Origin: OLB11 sp041392835
GTDB lineage: Bacteria > Bacteroidota > Bacteroidia > Chitinophagales > Chitinophagaceae
NCBI GenBank assembly: GCA_041392835.1
Contig: JAWKLF010000003.1
Span: forward strand, 304,369 to 368,368
Direction of reading: 5' to 3'
DNA length: 64,000 nucleotides
The notes below the pieces were generated by a model. It made no database searches. It was given only the letters and a program-made list of their open reading frames with translations, and had not been told where the DNA came from. Below are positions 17,574 through 25,684 of the stretch, piece by piece; position 1 is the stretch's first letter, and each line of letters starts with the position of its first letter. Made by a program: the position numbers and the translations under genes.

Positions 17574-18041
17574 ATGAGAAAGCAACAAGCAAAAAAAATC
17601 CCTTTAGCTCCCGATCCTAAATTTGGTGATACATTAGTAACCCGATTTGTAAACTGTATGATGTGGGACGGTAAAAAAAGTATCACACTTGGCATTTTCT
17701 ATGATGCCTTAGATAAAGTAGAAAAAAATCTTGGTGAACCAGGCTATGAAGTATGGAAAAGAGCTATGGCCAATGTTACTCCTTCTGTAGAAGTACGTAG
17801 TCGTCGTATTGGTGGTGCTACTTTTCAAATTCCATCTGAGGTAAGAGCAGATAGAAAAATTTCTTTGTGCATCAAATGGATTATTCGTTATGCTCGTGAG
17901 CGAAACGGTAAAACGATGGCCGATAAATTATCAAACGAAATCATTGCAGCATCTAAAGGAGAAGGCAATGCCGTGAAAAAGAAAGACGATACACATCGTA
18001 TGGCAGAAGCTAATAAAGCATTTGCGCACTTTAAAGTTTAA
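17574..18041 (+). CDS. rpsG: 30S ribosomal protein S7
   Basis: Head protein of the small subunit that nucleates 16S rRNA 3' domain assembly. MRKQQAKKIPLAPDPKFGD, MWDGKKSITLGIFYDALD, VEVRSRRIGGATFQIP and the C-terminal HRMAEANKAFAHFKV are diagnostic. Length 155. It follows rpsL by 89 nt and is closed by a strong terminator; fusA, which usually comes next in the str operon, is absent here. Confidence 0.99.
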   Translation: MRKQQAKKIPLAPDPKFGDTLVTRFVNCMMWDGKKSITLGIFYDALDKVEKNLGEPGYEVWKRAMANVTPSVEVRSRRIGGATFQIPSEVRADRKISLCIKWIIRYARERNGKTMADKLSNEIIAASKGEGNAVKKKDDTHRMAEANKAFAHFKV

Positions 18042-18063
18042 TTTAATTTTTTTACTATAGTCG

Positions 18064-18092
18064 AAAGCCTCCTTTATTGGAGGCTTTTTCTT
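18064..18092 (+). terminator. Terminator of rpsL-rpsG
   Basis: AAAGCCTCC (18064-18072) and GGAGGCTTT (18079-18087) form a 9-bp GC-containing stem with a 6-nt loop, followed by a T-rich tract. Confidence 0.9.
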
Positions 18093-18182
18093 TTTCTTTG
18101 ATTCTATAATTTTTGTTAAAAAAGTTTTGAATTTAAACATCACAATGCGTGCAAAGTCATAGTAGTATAAAAATTATATATC

Positions 18183-18536
18183 ATGAAAAAGAACATTTTT
18201 TTAAAAGTAAGCTTGATAGTATTCGGTTTATTTTTTGCTTCACAAACAATTTCTGCGCAAGGATATTCTCATAACAGAGATAATAAGTATCAAAAAAATC
18301 AACATCATAAAAAGTATAAACATGGTCGTAATGCCAATCAAAATCGTGGACGTTCATATTATGCACCACCACCACCGCCAGTAAGAATGCGCAGAGCTGC
18401 TCCTCAAAGATGTGGTGTATTTTTACCAAATCCCTTTAGAGTAGTAAGAAGAGCTGCGTGCCATCATCATCATAGAGAATATGGATATGCGTGGAAGAGG
18501 ATACAGAAGAAGATCTTGCAGATAATAATTAAATAA
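18183..18536 (+). CDS. Small secreted His/Arg-rich basic protein, unknown function
   Basis: A 117-residue protein with a clear signal peptide (MKKNIFLKVSLIVFGLFFAS, ending TISAQG). The mature part is low in complexity and strongly basic: NQHHKKYKHGRNANQNRGR, then APPPPPVRMRRAAP, two Cys and CHHHHREYG. Metal or polyanion binding is possible but only from composition. The end is uncertain: from about 18480 another frame reads MDMRGRGYRRRSCR and stops, which continues the basic composition better than the annotated tail, so a frameshift near the end cannot be excluded. A hairpin terminator follows directly. Confidence 0.6.
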   Translation: MKKNIFLKVSLIVFGLFFASQTISAQGYSHNRDNKYQKNQHHKKYKHGRNANQNRGRSYYAPPPPPVRMRRAAPQRCGVFLPNPFRVVRRAACHHHHREYGYAWKRIQKKILQIIIK

Positions 18537-19190
18537 AATAGCTGAGTTTTTGCTCAGCTATTTTTTTATATCCTTTGATATTGTTTGAATAAATTTTTTC
18601 AAAAGCAATAAATTGTCCTTCTTGATTATAATATGATAGTGTCCGGGTATGCTTTCATTTGCTATTTGATATTTTGTTATACATAATTACATTTTCGCGT
18701 ATATTTTGAAATGAGTTTCGGGTTTTACTTGAATGCCGCCATATATCTTTGATTCAAGTTTTAGAATTAAATCTATTCTAAGTTCTTCGTCAAGATAGCC
18801 TTCGGCTTCTTCTACTGAAAATGGTAGTTGGGATTGTTGAAGCTTTAAGAGTGCTTGTTGTTCCATTAAATTTCCTTTGAGAGATTGTGTCACAAACAAA
18901 TCATATTCCCATTGTATACAAGTTTGCAAAGAGAATTTTTCATGTCCCCAAATTTTTTTTTGCGCATTAAAAAGATTTTTTCCAAATTGTTCTACAGTTC
19001 CTTTACTAATTATACCGCAAGGACATTTTTCTTTAGCATGATTTGCTATTAGTTGTACAAGCTCATCTTTGCTTTTGGGTTTATGCTGTCTAATAAGTTT
19101 CATAATTGGCACACTATGATGTGGTGTAGAAATGCCCATTTTGCCATTTAATTCATTTAGCAACTCGCCAGTATATCCTTTTTCATTCAT
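18529..19190 (-). pseudogene. Decayed restriction endonuclease gene (PD-(D/E)XK type, MjaI-like)
   Basis: From the ATG at 19190 an open frame runs to a stop at 18687 and encodes a protein with WEYDLFVTQSLKGNL and a nuclease-like core, RIDLIL followed by YGGIQVKP; these resemble the MjaI family of type II restriction enzymes. After IQVKP the reading frame breaks: shifting frame gives NSFQNIRENVIMYNKISNSK, then a TGA, then YYNQEGQFIAFEKIYSNNIK up to a TAA at 18529-18531. All these pieces look coding and together give the expected length of about 220 residues. At least one frameshift and one further stop or shift are needed. No methyltransferase gene is adjacent. The family name is moderately sure; the broken frame is seen directly. 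Confidence 0.6.
18537..18567. terminator. Bidirectional hairpin terminator
   Basis: TAGCTGAG (18539-18546) and CTCAGCTA (18553-18560) form an 8-bp stem, with T-runs on the plus strand (18561-18567) and A-rich sequence on the other side. It follows the His/Arg-rich protein gene and overlaps the far end of the restriction-gene relic. Confidence 0.85.
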
Positions 19191-19254
19191 ACTATAATTC
19201 AAATATATATTATAGTTGATAAAATGGATATGAGGATATATTAAATAATATTGT

Positions 19255-19290
19255 AAAAAAATAAAGGCTAACTCATGATTAAGTTAGCCC
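19255..19290 (-). terminator. Terminator of the FnIII/T9SS protein gene
   Basis: GGCTAACT (19266-19273) and AGTTAGCC (19282-19289) form an 8-bp stem. On the minus strand a T-rich run (TTTATTTTTTTA) follows; on the plus strand TATTTTTT follows, so it may work in both directions. Confidence 0.8.
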
Positions 19291-19313
19291 TATTTTTTAT
19301 AAAGATTAAAAGC

Positions 19314-21635
19314 TTATTGTAGAATTACTTTTTGGAAATACGTATCAGCATCATTTTCTTTTTTAATAATTAGCTGATAAATACCTTTCGGTAAGTAACC
19401 AAATTCATACGATAAAGGATTCGTGCCTTCATTTAGGTCTTCTTGTTTTTCAAATTGCACTCGACCCGTTACGTCAAGTAGTTTTATAGTACATGATGTG
19501 CTATGAGTAGACTGTATATCTAAATAAACAATTCCATTTGTAGGGTTAGGGTATATAGACAAGTTATTTGTAAAAGTTGTATGAGCCATTCTATTACCCG
19601 CTCCAAGTGTAAATGTTTGAGGTGTTGACCAGGCGCTTTCGTCTATAGTAGTAGAGCTACATTTTGCTTTTACACTAAATTCATATGTAGTACTTGGGGA
19701 AAGATTAATTAATTTTTTAAGATTGGTATTCGTTGACTTTATTATCCATGTAGAAGTCCCTACTTCTCTGTATTGAATTAGATACCATAGTGCACTAGTA
19801 CTTGCATCCCATGTTATGGTTGCTTCTGTAGCAGAAATTAATGCTACTGCAATATTACTAGGAGTCGTGCATGTGCTTGAAGTAGTAGCTGAAACTGTAG
19901 TCCATGCACTAACTTCTGGATAGGTACAAACAGTGGCTACTTGAAACTCAAAATTCGTATTAGGATTCAGATTAGTAAATAACTTGCTTATTCCGTTTGT
20001 AGTTGTAATAGTAGACCAAGCACCCGAAGGCAATTCTCTATATCGAGTTCTATACCACTGTGCATTAGCGACACTTGACCAAGATAATTCAACAGCATTA
20101 TAAGAAATGCTTGAAATAGAAACACTAGGCGAAGCGCATAAGGATGGAGTCGTAAAATTCAAACTTGAACTCCATGCGCCTGTAGATTGGCTTGAACAAG
20201 CTCTACGAATTTGTACATTATAATTTTTACCTGGCAATAAATTGATAATAGTCTTTGAAGTGGCCGTATTGCTTGCTGTGCCTGCTGAAGTAAATACGCC
20301 AGGATTGTCAGTTACATTTTCAATTTGTAAATCGTACCAACCGCTTACAAGATTTGAAACAGCATCCCAAGTTAAAGACACAGATGTGCCATTTACAGCA
20401 CCTGTAGCTAAATTGTTGACTACAACACCATTACAAGAAGGCATTGTATAAAAATAATAAGTGCCACTTACATCTGTAGTAGTCATAGTTACTTCCCAAC
20501 GTAATGATGTGCTATTCCAAGATAGAGATTGTAAAGAGCCCGCAAAAGTGCTCCCATTTTTCTTAGCAATTCTAAAGTAAGAGATATTAGGGTCCGAATT
20601 ACTTCCACTTGTAGGCAGGGGCAAATAGAAATTGCTTAGTGTATTCGTATTGTAGTCATTATATTCATCAAAGTCTGCTTGAGTATAATATAGGGTAACA
20701 GATGCTGGACCAGTAGATGTTGGTGTTACTGTTACATATCTTTTGCCAAGCATACGACCATTTAATGAACTTAAATCAAAAGCTGAAGCTACATAGTGAT
20801 CTACCGTAGTAGAACCCATTGCATTACCTCCACTAGCATCGGCTATGCTTGCTAACAAATGACAACCAACATCTGTATAGTCTATGCTAGTTCCATCGGC
20901 TTGTGTACTTGTTTTTGAACTCGTGCCTACTGTAGAGCTTGCATTGTTTGTAGTAGCCAATGTAATATCGTTTTCTATAACTGGGCATAGTGGGCCAGTA
21001 GCATTAAACTGTATATTGTCTAATCGATTGTTTCCACCAGCACCAGAAGCTCCATCGAGAGTTAAACGGAGAAAGGCAGTAGACTGGAAATCCAATCCAG
21101 TGATAGTTGGTACAGTTTTGAGCCCAAATGAACTTGGAATTGAAGTAATGCTAGTTACATTGACCCAATTCGTTCCATCTACACTATAGTCCCATACTTG
21201 TGAAGTAAATCCAGTGCCAGTTCCTTGCGTAGCATAGGTAATATTAAGGTCTTTGTAGCTTGACATGTTAATCTGGAATGTTATAGCAAATCCATTCGCA
21301 GAGGAATTAGCTACAGCTAAAGCGCCAACTGTAACAATAGTTGAAAAGCCAGCACCTGCGTTTACAGAAGCAGTGCCATTAAAAGCAGTTACTTGAGGAC
21401 TTGGAGTAATCGATGTCCAAGTAGACGATCCATTTGTGCCATTTAAATACATAGTGCCTGAGCCAAAGTTGGCATTATACAATAGAGGAGAGCCTGGTGC
21501 AGCTGCTGCAGCTGTTCCACCAGTAGTAGTAGTTTGAAAGTCCCAGCCAGCAATTAATTGCGTTTGAGCTTGAGGTTTTAGTTGAAAAATAAAACATGGG
21601 ACAAGGTAAGTAAGTAGTGTTATTAATTTTTTCAT
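19314..21635 (-). CDS. Secreted FnIII-repeat protein with T9SS type A sorting domain
   Basis: A 773-residue cell-surface or secreted protein. Signal peptide at 1-23 (ends FQLKPQAQ). Residues about 25-210 form a beta-rich region rich in Ser, Thr and Gly (AGWDFQTTTTGGTAAAA). Three fibronectin type III modules follow at about 400-495, 498-590 and 590-685, each with a W in its first strand (VSLTWDAV, VELSWSSV, ATITWDAS). The last 75 residues are a T9SS type A C-terminal domain (LSIYPNPTNGIVYLDI, LLDVTGRVQFEK, LPKGIYQLIIKK, FQKVILQ). The role may be adhesion or a surface scaffold; no catalytic domain was seen. Confidence 0.88.
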   Translation of the reverse strand: MKKLITLLTYLVPCFIFQLKPQAQTQLIAGWDFQTTTTGGTAAAAAPGSPLLYNANFGSGTMYLNGTNGSSTWTSITPSPQVTAFNGTASVNAGAGFSTIVTVGALAVANSSANGFAITFQINMSSYKDLNITYATQGTGTGFTSQVWDYSVDGTNWVNVTSITSIPSSFGLKTVPTITGLDFQSTAFLRLTLDGASGAGGNNRLDNIQFNATGPLCPVIENDITLATTNNASSTVGTSSKTSTQADGTSIDYTDVGCHLLASIADASGGNAMGSTTVDHYVASAFDLSSLNGRMLGKRYVTVTPTSTGPASVTLYYTQADFDEYNDYNTNTLSNFYLPLPTSGSNSDPNISYFRIAKKNGSTFAGSLQSLSWNSTSLRWEVTMTTTDVSGTYYFYTMPSCNGVVVNNLATGAVNGTSVSLTWDAVSNLVSGWYDLQIENVTDNPGVFTSAGTASNTATSKTIINLLPGKNYNVQIRRACSSQSTGAWSSSLNFTTPSLCASPSVSISSISYNAVELSWSSVANAQWYRTRYRELPSGAWSTITTTNGISKLFTNLNPNTNFEFQVATVCTYPEVSAWTTVSATTSSTCTTPSNIAVALISATEATITWDASTSALWYLIQYREVGTSTWIIKSTNTNLKKLINLSPSTTYEFSVKAKCSSTTIDESAWSTPQTFTLGAGNRMAHTTFTNNLSIYPNPTNGIVYLDIQSTHSTSCTIKLLDVTGRVQFEKQEDLNEGTNPLSYEFGYLPKGIYQLIIKKENDADTYFQKVILQ

Positions 21636-21758
21636 TTTAAAATTTTTATCAAAGAAAAAATAATTCTACGAGTAAAATTGTTAGCAAAGTATAAATAACG
21701 AAAATGTAATATTCTAAAATAATATATTTAATGTGATGAATCAAGACGCTTTATGAAG

Positions 21759-21766
21759 TAATTTTG
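21759..21766 (+). promoter_or_regulatory. ribBA promoter, -7 element (predicts leaderless mRNA)
   Basis: TAATTTTG matches TAnnTTTG fully and ends 4 nt before the ATG at 21771. It is enclosed by an inverted repeat, ATGAAG (21753-21758)/CTTCAT (21767-21772), which reaches into the start codon. No FMN riboswitch sequence is present upstream. Confidence 0.5.
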
Positions 21767-21770
21767 CTTC

Positions 21771-22970
21771 ATGCTAAATACCATAGAAAGTGCAATAGAA
21801 GATATCAAACAAGGTAAATTAATTATCGTAGTTGATGATGAAGATAGAGAAAATGAAGGAGATTTTTTAACAGCTGCAAGAAATATTACTCCTGAGCTTA
21901 TTAATTTTATGACCATACATGGGCGAGGATTAATTTGCGCACCATTGATAGAAGACAGATGTGATGAATTAGAATTGGATTTAATGGTAAGTAATAATAC
22001 AGAATTGCATAAGACACCCTTTACTGTTTCTGTAGATTTACTTGGACATGGTTGCACAACTGGTATATCAGCACATGATAGAGCAAAAACTATTCAAGCT
22101 TTAATCAATAAAGATACTTTGACTTCTGATTTGGCAAAGCCAGGTCATATATTTCCGTTGAAAGCAAGGAGGGAAGGCGTTTTGAGAAGGGCTGGGCATA
22201 CAGAAGCCGCCATAGATTTTGCTCGTTTAGCTGGCTTTGAACCAGCAGGTGTAATAGTAGAAATTATTGATGAAGATGGTAGTATGGCCCGTTTACCAAG
22301 ACTAAAAGAGATAGCTAAACAACATGATTTAAAAATTGTTTCAATTGCAGATTTAATAGCTTATCGTATTAAACACGAAAAACAAGTAACCAAAGAAATC
22401 AGTATCAACTTGCCTACCAAACATGGAGAATTTGAAATGGTTACATTTAGTAATAATCAAACTGGCGAATTGCATCATGCAATTAAGAAGGGTGAATGGA
22501 AAAAAGATGAAGCAATATTAGTAAGAGTTCATAGCTCATGTTTTACAGGCGATATTTTACATTCTTTGCGATGCGATTGTGGCGAACAATTAACTAATTC
22601 ACTACAAATGATACAAGATGAAGGCAAGGGTTTAGTATTATATATGAATCAAGAGGGTAGAGGTATAGGACTTTTAAATAAATTAAAAGCCTATAAACTA
22701 CAAGAGCAAGGAAAAGATACGGTAGAAGCTAATTTAGAATTAGGTTTTAAAATGGATGAAAGAGACTATGGAATAGGCGCACAAATACTTCGAGAGATGG
22801 GTGTAACTAAAATAAAACTTATTTCAAACAATCCTCGCAAACGTGTCGGATTAACCAGTTATGGTTTAGAAATTATAGAGGTTGTTCCAATAGAAATTTG
22901 TCCTAATCCTCACAATGAAAAATACTTGACTACCAAAAGAGATAAATTGGGTCACGAAATATTGAAATGA
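21771..22970 (+). CDS. ribBA: Bifunctional DHBP synthase / GTP cyclohydrolase II
   Basis: Provides both entry points of riboflavin synthesis: ribulose 5-phosphate to DHBP, and GTP to the pyrimidine precursor. RibB domain at 1-200 with VVDDEDRENEGDF, HGRGLICAPL and the GHTEAAIDFARLAG segment. RibA domain at about 205-399 with the zinc ligands in SLRCDCGEQL plus the Cys in VRVHSSCFTGDIL, and the NQEGRGIGL motif. Length 399 is normal. Its stop overlaps the ATG of the next gene by 4 bp. Confidence 0.97.
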   Translation: MLNTIESAIEDIKQGKLIIVVDDEDRENEGDFLTAARNITPELINFMTIHGRGLICAPLIEDRCDELELDLMVSNNTELHKTPFTVSVDLLGHGCTTGISAHDRAKTIQALINKDTLTSDLAKPGHIFPLKARREGVLRRAGHTEAAIDFARLAGFEPAGVIVEIIDEDGSMARLPRLKEIAKQHDLKIVSIADLIAYRIKHEKQVTKEISINLPTKHGEFEMVTFSNNQTGELHHAIKKGEWKKDEAILVRVHSSCFTGDILHSLRCDCGEQLTNSLQMIQDEGKGLVLYMNQEGRGIGLLNKLKAYKLQEQGKDTVEANLELGFKMDERDYGIGAQILREMGVTKIKLISNNPRKRVGLTSYGLEIIEVVPIEICPNPHNEKYLTTKRDKLGHEILK

Positions 22971-23404
22971 GCAAAAGAGTTTCAAAACTTGTAATAGACA
23001 ACGCTTCCTTAATAGAAGAATTTTTTGAAGATACCTTATTATGGAGTATCGTTTCTCCAGAGCCATTGTATCATGTGGCTTGGGAAATAAATAAAAAAAG
23101 CACATTTAACTTTTTTAGAAACCCTTCTGCGGATTTCAATTTGAACAAACAACTTTTTGCTTCCTATACCGATTTTATAGAAGAAAAAAATATGGCACAT
23201 TATTTATTTCAAAATAAAGTTGATGGTCATTATTTATTGAGCGATTTGAAAAATGTAGATTTTTTTTGGATGCAGCAAGGAAGTCTTTATAAAAAAGAAC
23301 AAAGTGAACTCATTTCTATTTTATTAAAAAAAATGAAAAGTGTTCAAGCTGTTTTATCTGTTAATCCACTTTTATTGAAAGACAAACACCATCTTATGAT
23401 GTAG
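22967..23404 (+). CDS. IPExxxVDY-like family protein
   Basis: A 145-residue protein translationally coupled to ribBA (ATGA overlap). The middle reads LLSDLKNVDFFWMQQG, which aligns by eye with the IPExxxVDY signature of a Bacteroidota-restricted family, but with SDLKNVDF in place of the signature. The N-terminal LWSIVSPEPLYHVAWEINK also fits that family. The function is unknown. The diverged signature makes the family name tentative. Confidence 0.55.
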   Translation: MSKRVSKLVIDNASLIEEFFEDTLLWSIVSPEPLYHVAWEINKKSTFNFFRNPSADFNLNKQLFASYTDFIEEKNMAHYLFQNKVDGHYLLSDLKNVDFFWMQQGSLYKKEQSELISILLKKMKSVQAVLSVNPLLLKDKHHLMM

Positions 23405-23406
23405 CG

Positions 23407-24348
23407 TTATGCTAATGCTTCCTTAAAATAGTCCAACGTAATTTTCAATCCTTCTCTACGATTTATTTTAGGTTCCCATCCTAGTATTTCTTTGGCTTTT
23501 GAAATATCAGGTTGGCGTTGTTTGGGATCGTCTTGTGGTAGAGGTTGATATATAATTTCGGACCGACTGCCTACCAATTCTTTTATTTCCTCAGCAAAAT
23601 CTTTTAAAGAAATCTCCACGGGGTTACCAATATTTACGGGTAAATGATAGTCGCTAAGAAGCAATCTGTAAATACCTTCAATCAGGTCATCTACAAAACA
23701 AAAAGAACGTGTTTGGCTGCCATCTCCAAAAACAGTTATGGGTTCGCCATGTAAAGCTTGGCTCATAAAAGCGGGTAAAGCCCTGCCATCGTTCAATCTC
23801 ATACGTGGGCCATAGGTATTAAATATTCGTACTATACGAGTTTCTAAATGATGAAAAGAATGATAAGCCATAGTAATTGCTTCTTGAAATCGTTTAGCTT
23901 CATCATATACTCCACGAGGTCCTATAGGGTTTACATTACCCCAATAATCTTCGGGTTGTGGATGTACAAGTGGGTCACCATATACTTCGGAAGTAGAAGC
24001 AATAAGCATACGAGCTTTTTTTTCTTTTGCTAGGCCCAATAAATTGTGTGTACCTAAAGAGCCTACTTTAAGCGTTTGTATAGGCATTTTTAAATAATCA
24101 ATTGGACTGGCAGGCGAAGCAAAATGTAAGATATAATCTAAGGTGCCGGGTACGTGCACAAACTTGCTTACATCATGATGATAAAATTCAAAATCTGGAT
24201 GACCGAATAAATGTTCTATATTTTTTTTAGAACCTGTAATTAAGTTGTCCATAGCCAATACCCGATATCCTTCTTTTATAAAACGATCGCATAAGTGTGA
24301 ACCTAAAAATCCAGCACCACCTGTGATTAGAATGTTTTTTTTAGCCAT
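23407..24348 (-). CDS. UDP-glucuronate decarboxylase (UDP-xylose synthase), SDR family
   Basis: Converts UDP-glucuronate to UDP-xylose by NAD-dependent oxidation, decarboxylation and reduction. GGAGFLGSHLCDRF is the NAD loop; the catalytic residues are the Thr/Ser in STSEVYGDP and YDEAK (Tyr-x-x-x-Lys). RIFNTYGPRMRLNDGRALPAF is the UXS hallmark. Length 313 equals bacterial UXS enzymes. Its start overlaps the UDP-glucose dehydrogenase gene by 8 bp, so the two consecutive pathway steps are coupled. Confidence 0.93.
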   Translation of the reverse strand: MAKKNILITGGAGFLGSHLCDRFIKEGYRVLAMDNLITGSKKNIEHLFGHPDFEFYHHDVSKFVHVPGTLDYILHFASPASPIDYLKMPIQTLKVGSLGTHNLLGLAKEKKARMLIASTSEVYGDPLVHPQPEDYWGNVNPIGPRGVYDEAKRFQEAITMAYHSFHHLETRIVRIFNTYGPRMRLNDGRALPAFMSQALHGEPITVFGDGSQTRSFCFVDDLIEGIYRLLLSDYHLPVNIGNPVEISLKDFAEEIKELVGSRSEIIYQPLPQDDPKQRQPDISKAKEILGWEPKINRREGLKITLDYFKEALA

Positions 24349-25684
24349 GTTGTGTGTTTCTTCCTATTGAATAATAAATATAACCTCTCTGCTTCATTTC
24401 CATTGTGTCAAATAAATTTCTACCATCAAAAATTATTTTTTCTTTGAGCAATGTGTTCATTTTGTCAAACTCAGGAGCTCTAAAAATACCCCATTCGGTA
24501 CAAATAGCTAAAGCATCTGCTTCGTGTATTGCCTCGTATGCATTGTCTGCATAGGTTATAGCATTTTTTAGTTGAGGTTTAAATGTTTCTATATATTGTT
24601 GTGTATTTGGCATAGCTTCGGGGTCATAGCAATGTACTTGAGCGCCTGCTTGAATTAATTCTTCAATTACATATAATGCAGGAGCTTCTCTCACATCATC
24701 TGTATTGGGTTTAAAAGCAAGGCCCCATACAGCAATTTTTTTTCCACTAATTTGTTTGCCAAAATGTTCTATGATTTTGTGAGCTAAAATTTTTCGTTGA
24801 TGATTATTAACTTGAAGTACAGATTTTAAAATAGAAAAATCAAATTTTTCTTTATCACCCATTTGCACTAAGGCCATCACATCTTTAGGGAAACAACTAC
24901 CTCCATAGCCTATGCCTGGAAATAAAAATCGTTTTCCAATTCTTGAATCGCTCCCCATACCTACACGAACAGTTTCTATATCAGCTCCTACTTTCTCGCA
25001 GTAATTAGCTAATTCATTCATGAAGGTAATGCGTAGAGCCAAATAGGCATTGGAAGCATATTTCGTAATCTCGGCACTTCGCACATCCATTACATATACA
25101 GGATTGCCTTGACGCACAAAGGGCTGGTATAGTTTTGTCATTAAGGCAATCGCTTTTTCGCTTTCGCTTCCAATCACGACACGGTCTGGCTTCATAAAAT
25201 CTTCTACTGCTGCACCTTCTCTTAAAAACTCTGGGTTACTTACAACATCAAATTCTCCTTGATAGTGTGTAGCTATTACATTGTGCACTTTTTCGGCTGT
25301 GCCCACAGGTACAGTGCTTTTATTGACAATTACTTTGTATTTTTTTATTGAAGATAATATCTTTCCTACTTCTTCAGCAACGCCCAGTACATATTTTAAA
25401 TCAGCTTGTCCGTCTTCGCCGGGTGGTGTAGGCAATGCAAAAAAGATAATATCACCATGTTCAACACCATACTTTAAATCGCTTGTAAAATGAATTCTAT
25501 TTTCTTTATTATTTCTATGAAAAAGAGTTTCTAATCCGGGTTCATAAATTACCATCTCGCCATTTTTCAAACGTTCTACTTTGTTGATATTATTATCAAC
25601 ACAAACAACATGATTGCCCGATTCGGCAAAACAAATGCCAGATACTAATCCTACATATCCTGTTCCTACTACTGTTATATTCAT
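24341..25684 (-). CDS. ugd: UDP-glucose 6-dehydrogenase
   Basis: Oxidises UDP-glucose to UDP-glucuronate with two NAD. VVGTGYVGLVSGICFAESG is the N-terminal dinucleotide fold. The catalytic Cys lies in GIGYGGSCFPKDVMAL, with FLREGAAVEDF and WGLAFKPNTDDVREAP further on. Length 447 is normal. Middle gene of a degT-ugd-uxs operon; it overlaps both neighbours (4 and 8 bp). Confidence 0.96.
   Translation of the reverse strand: MNITVVGTGYVGLVSGICFAESGNHVVCVDNNINKVERLKNGEMVIYEPGLETLFHRNNKENRIHFTSDLKYGVEHGDIIFFALPTPPGEDGQADLKYVLGVAEEVGKILSSIKKYKVIVNKSTVPVGTAEKVHNVIATHYQGEFDVVSNPEFLREGAAVEDFMKPDRVVIGSESEKAIALMTKLYQPFVRQGNPVYVMDVRSAEITKYASNAYLALRITFMNELANYCEKVGADIETVRVGMGSDSRIGKRFLFPGIGYGGSCFPKDVMALVQMGDKEKFDFSILKSVLQVNNHQRKILAHKIIEHFGKQISGKKIAVWGLAFKPNTDDVREAPALYVIEELIQAGAQVHCYDPEAMPNTQQYIETFKPQLKNAITYADNAYEAIHEADALAICTEWGIFRAPEFDKMNTLLKEKIIFDGRNLFDTMEMKQRGYIYYSIGRNTQHG

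Noticed and set aside
21636..21770. FMN riboswitch upstream of ribBA
   Set aside because: No FMN aptamer-like conserved segments; the -7 element lies 4 nt before the ATG, leaving no leader for a riboswitch.
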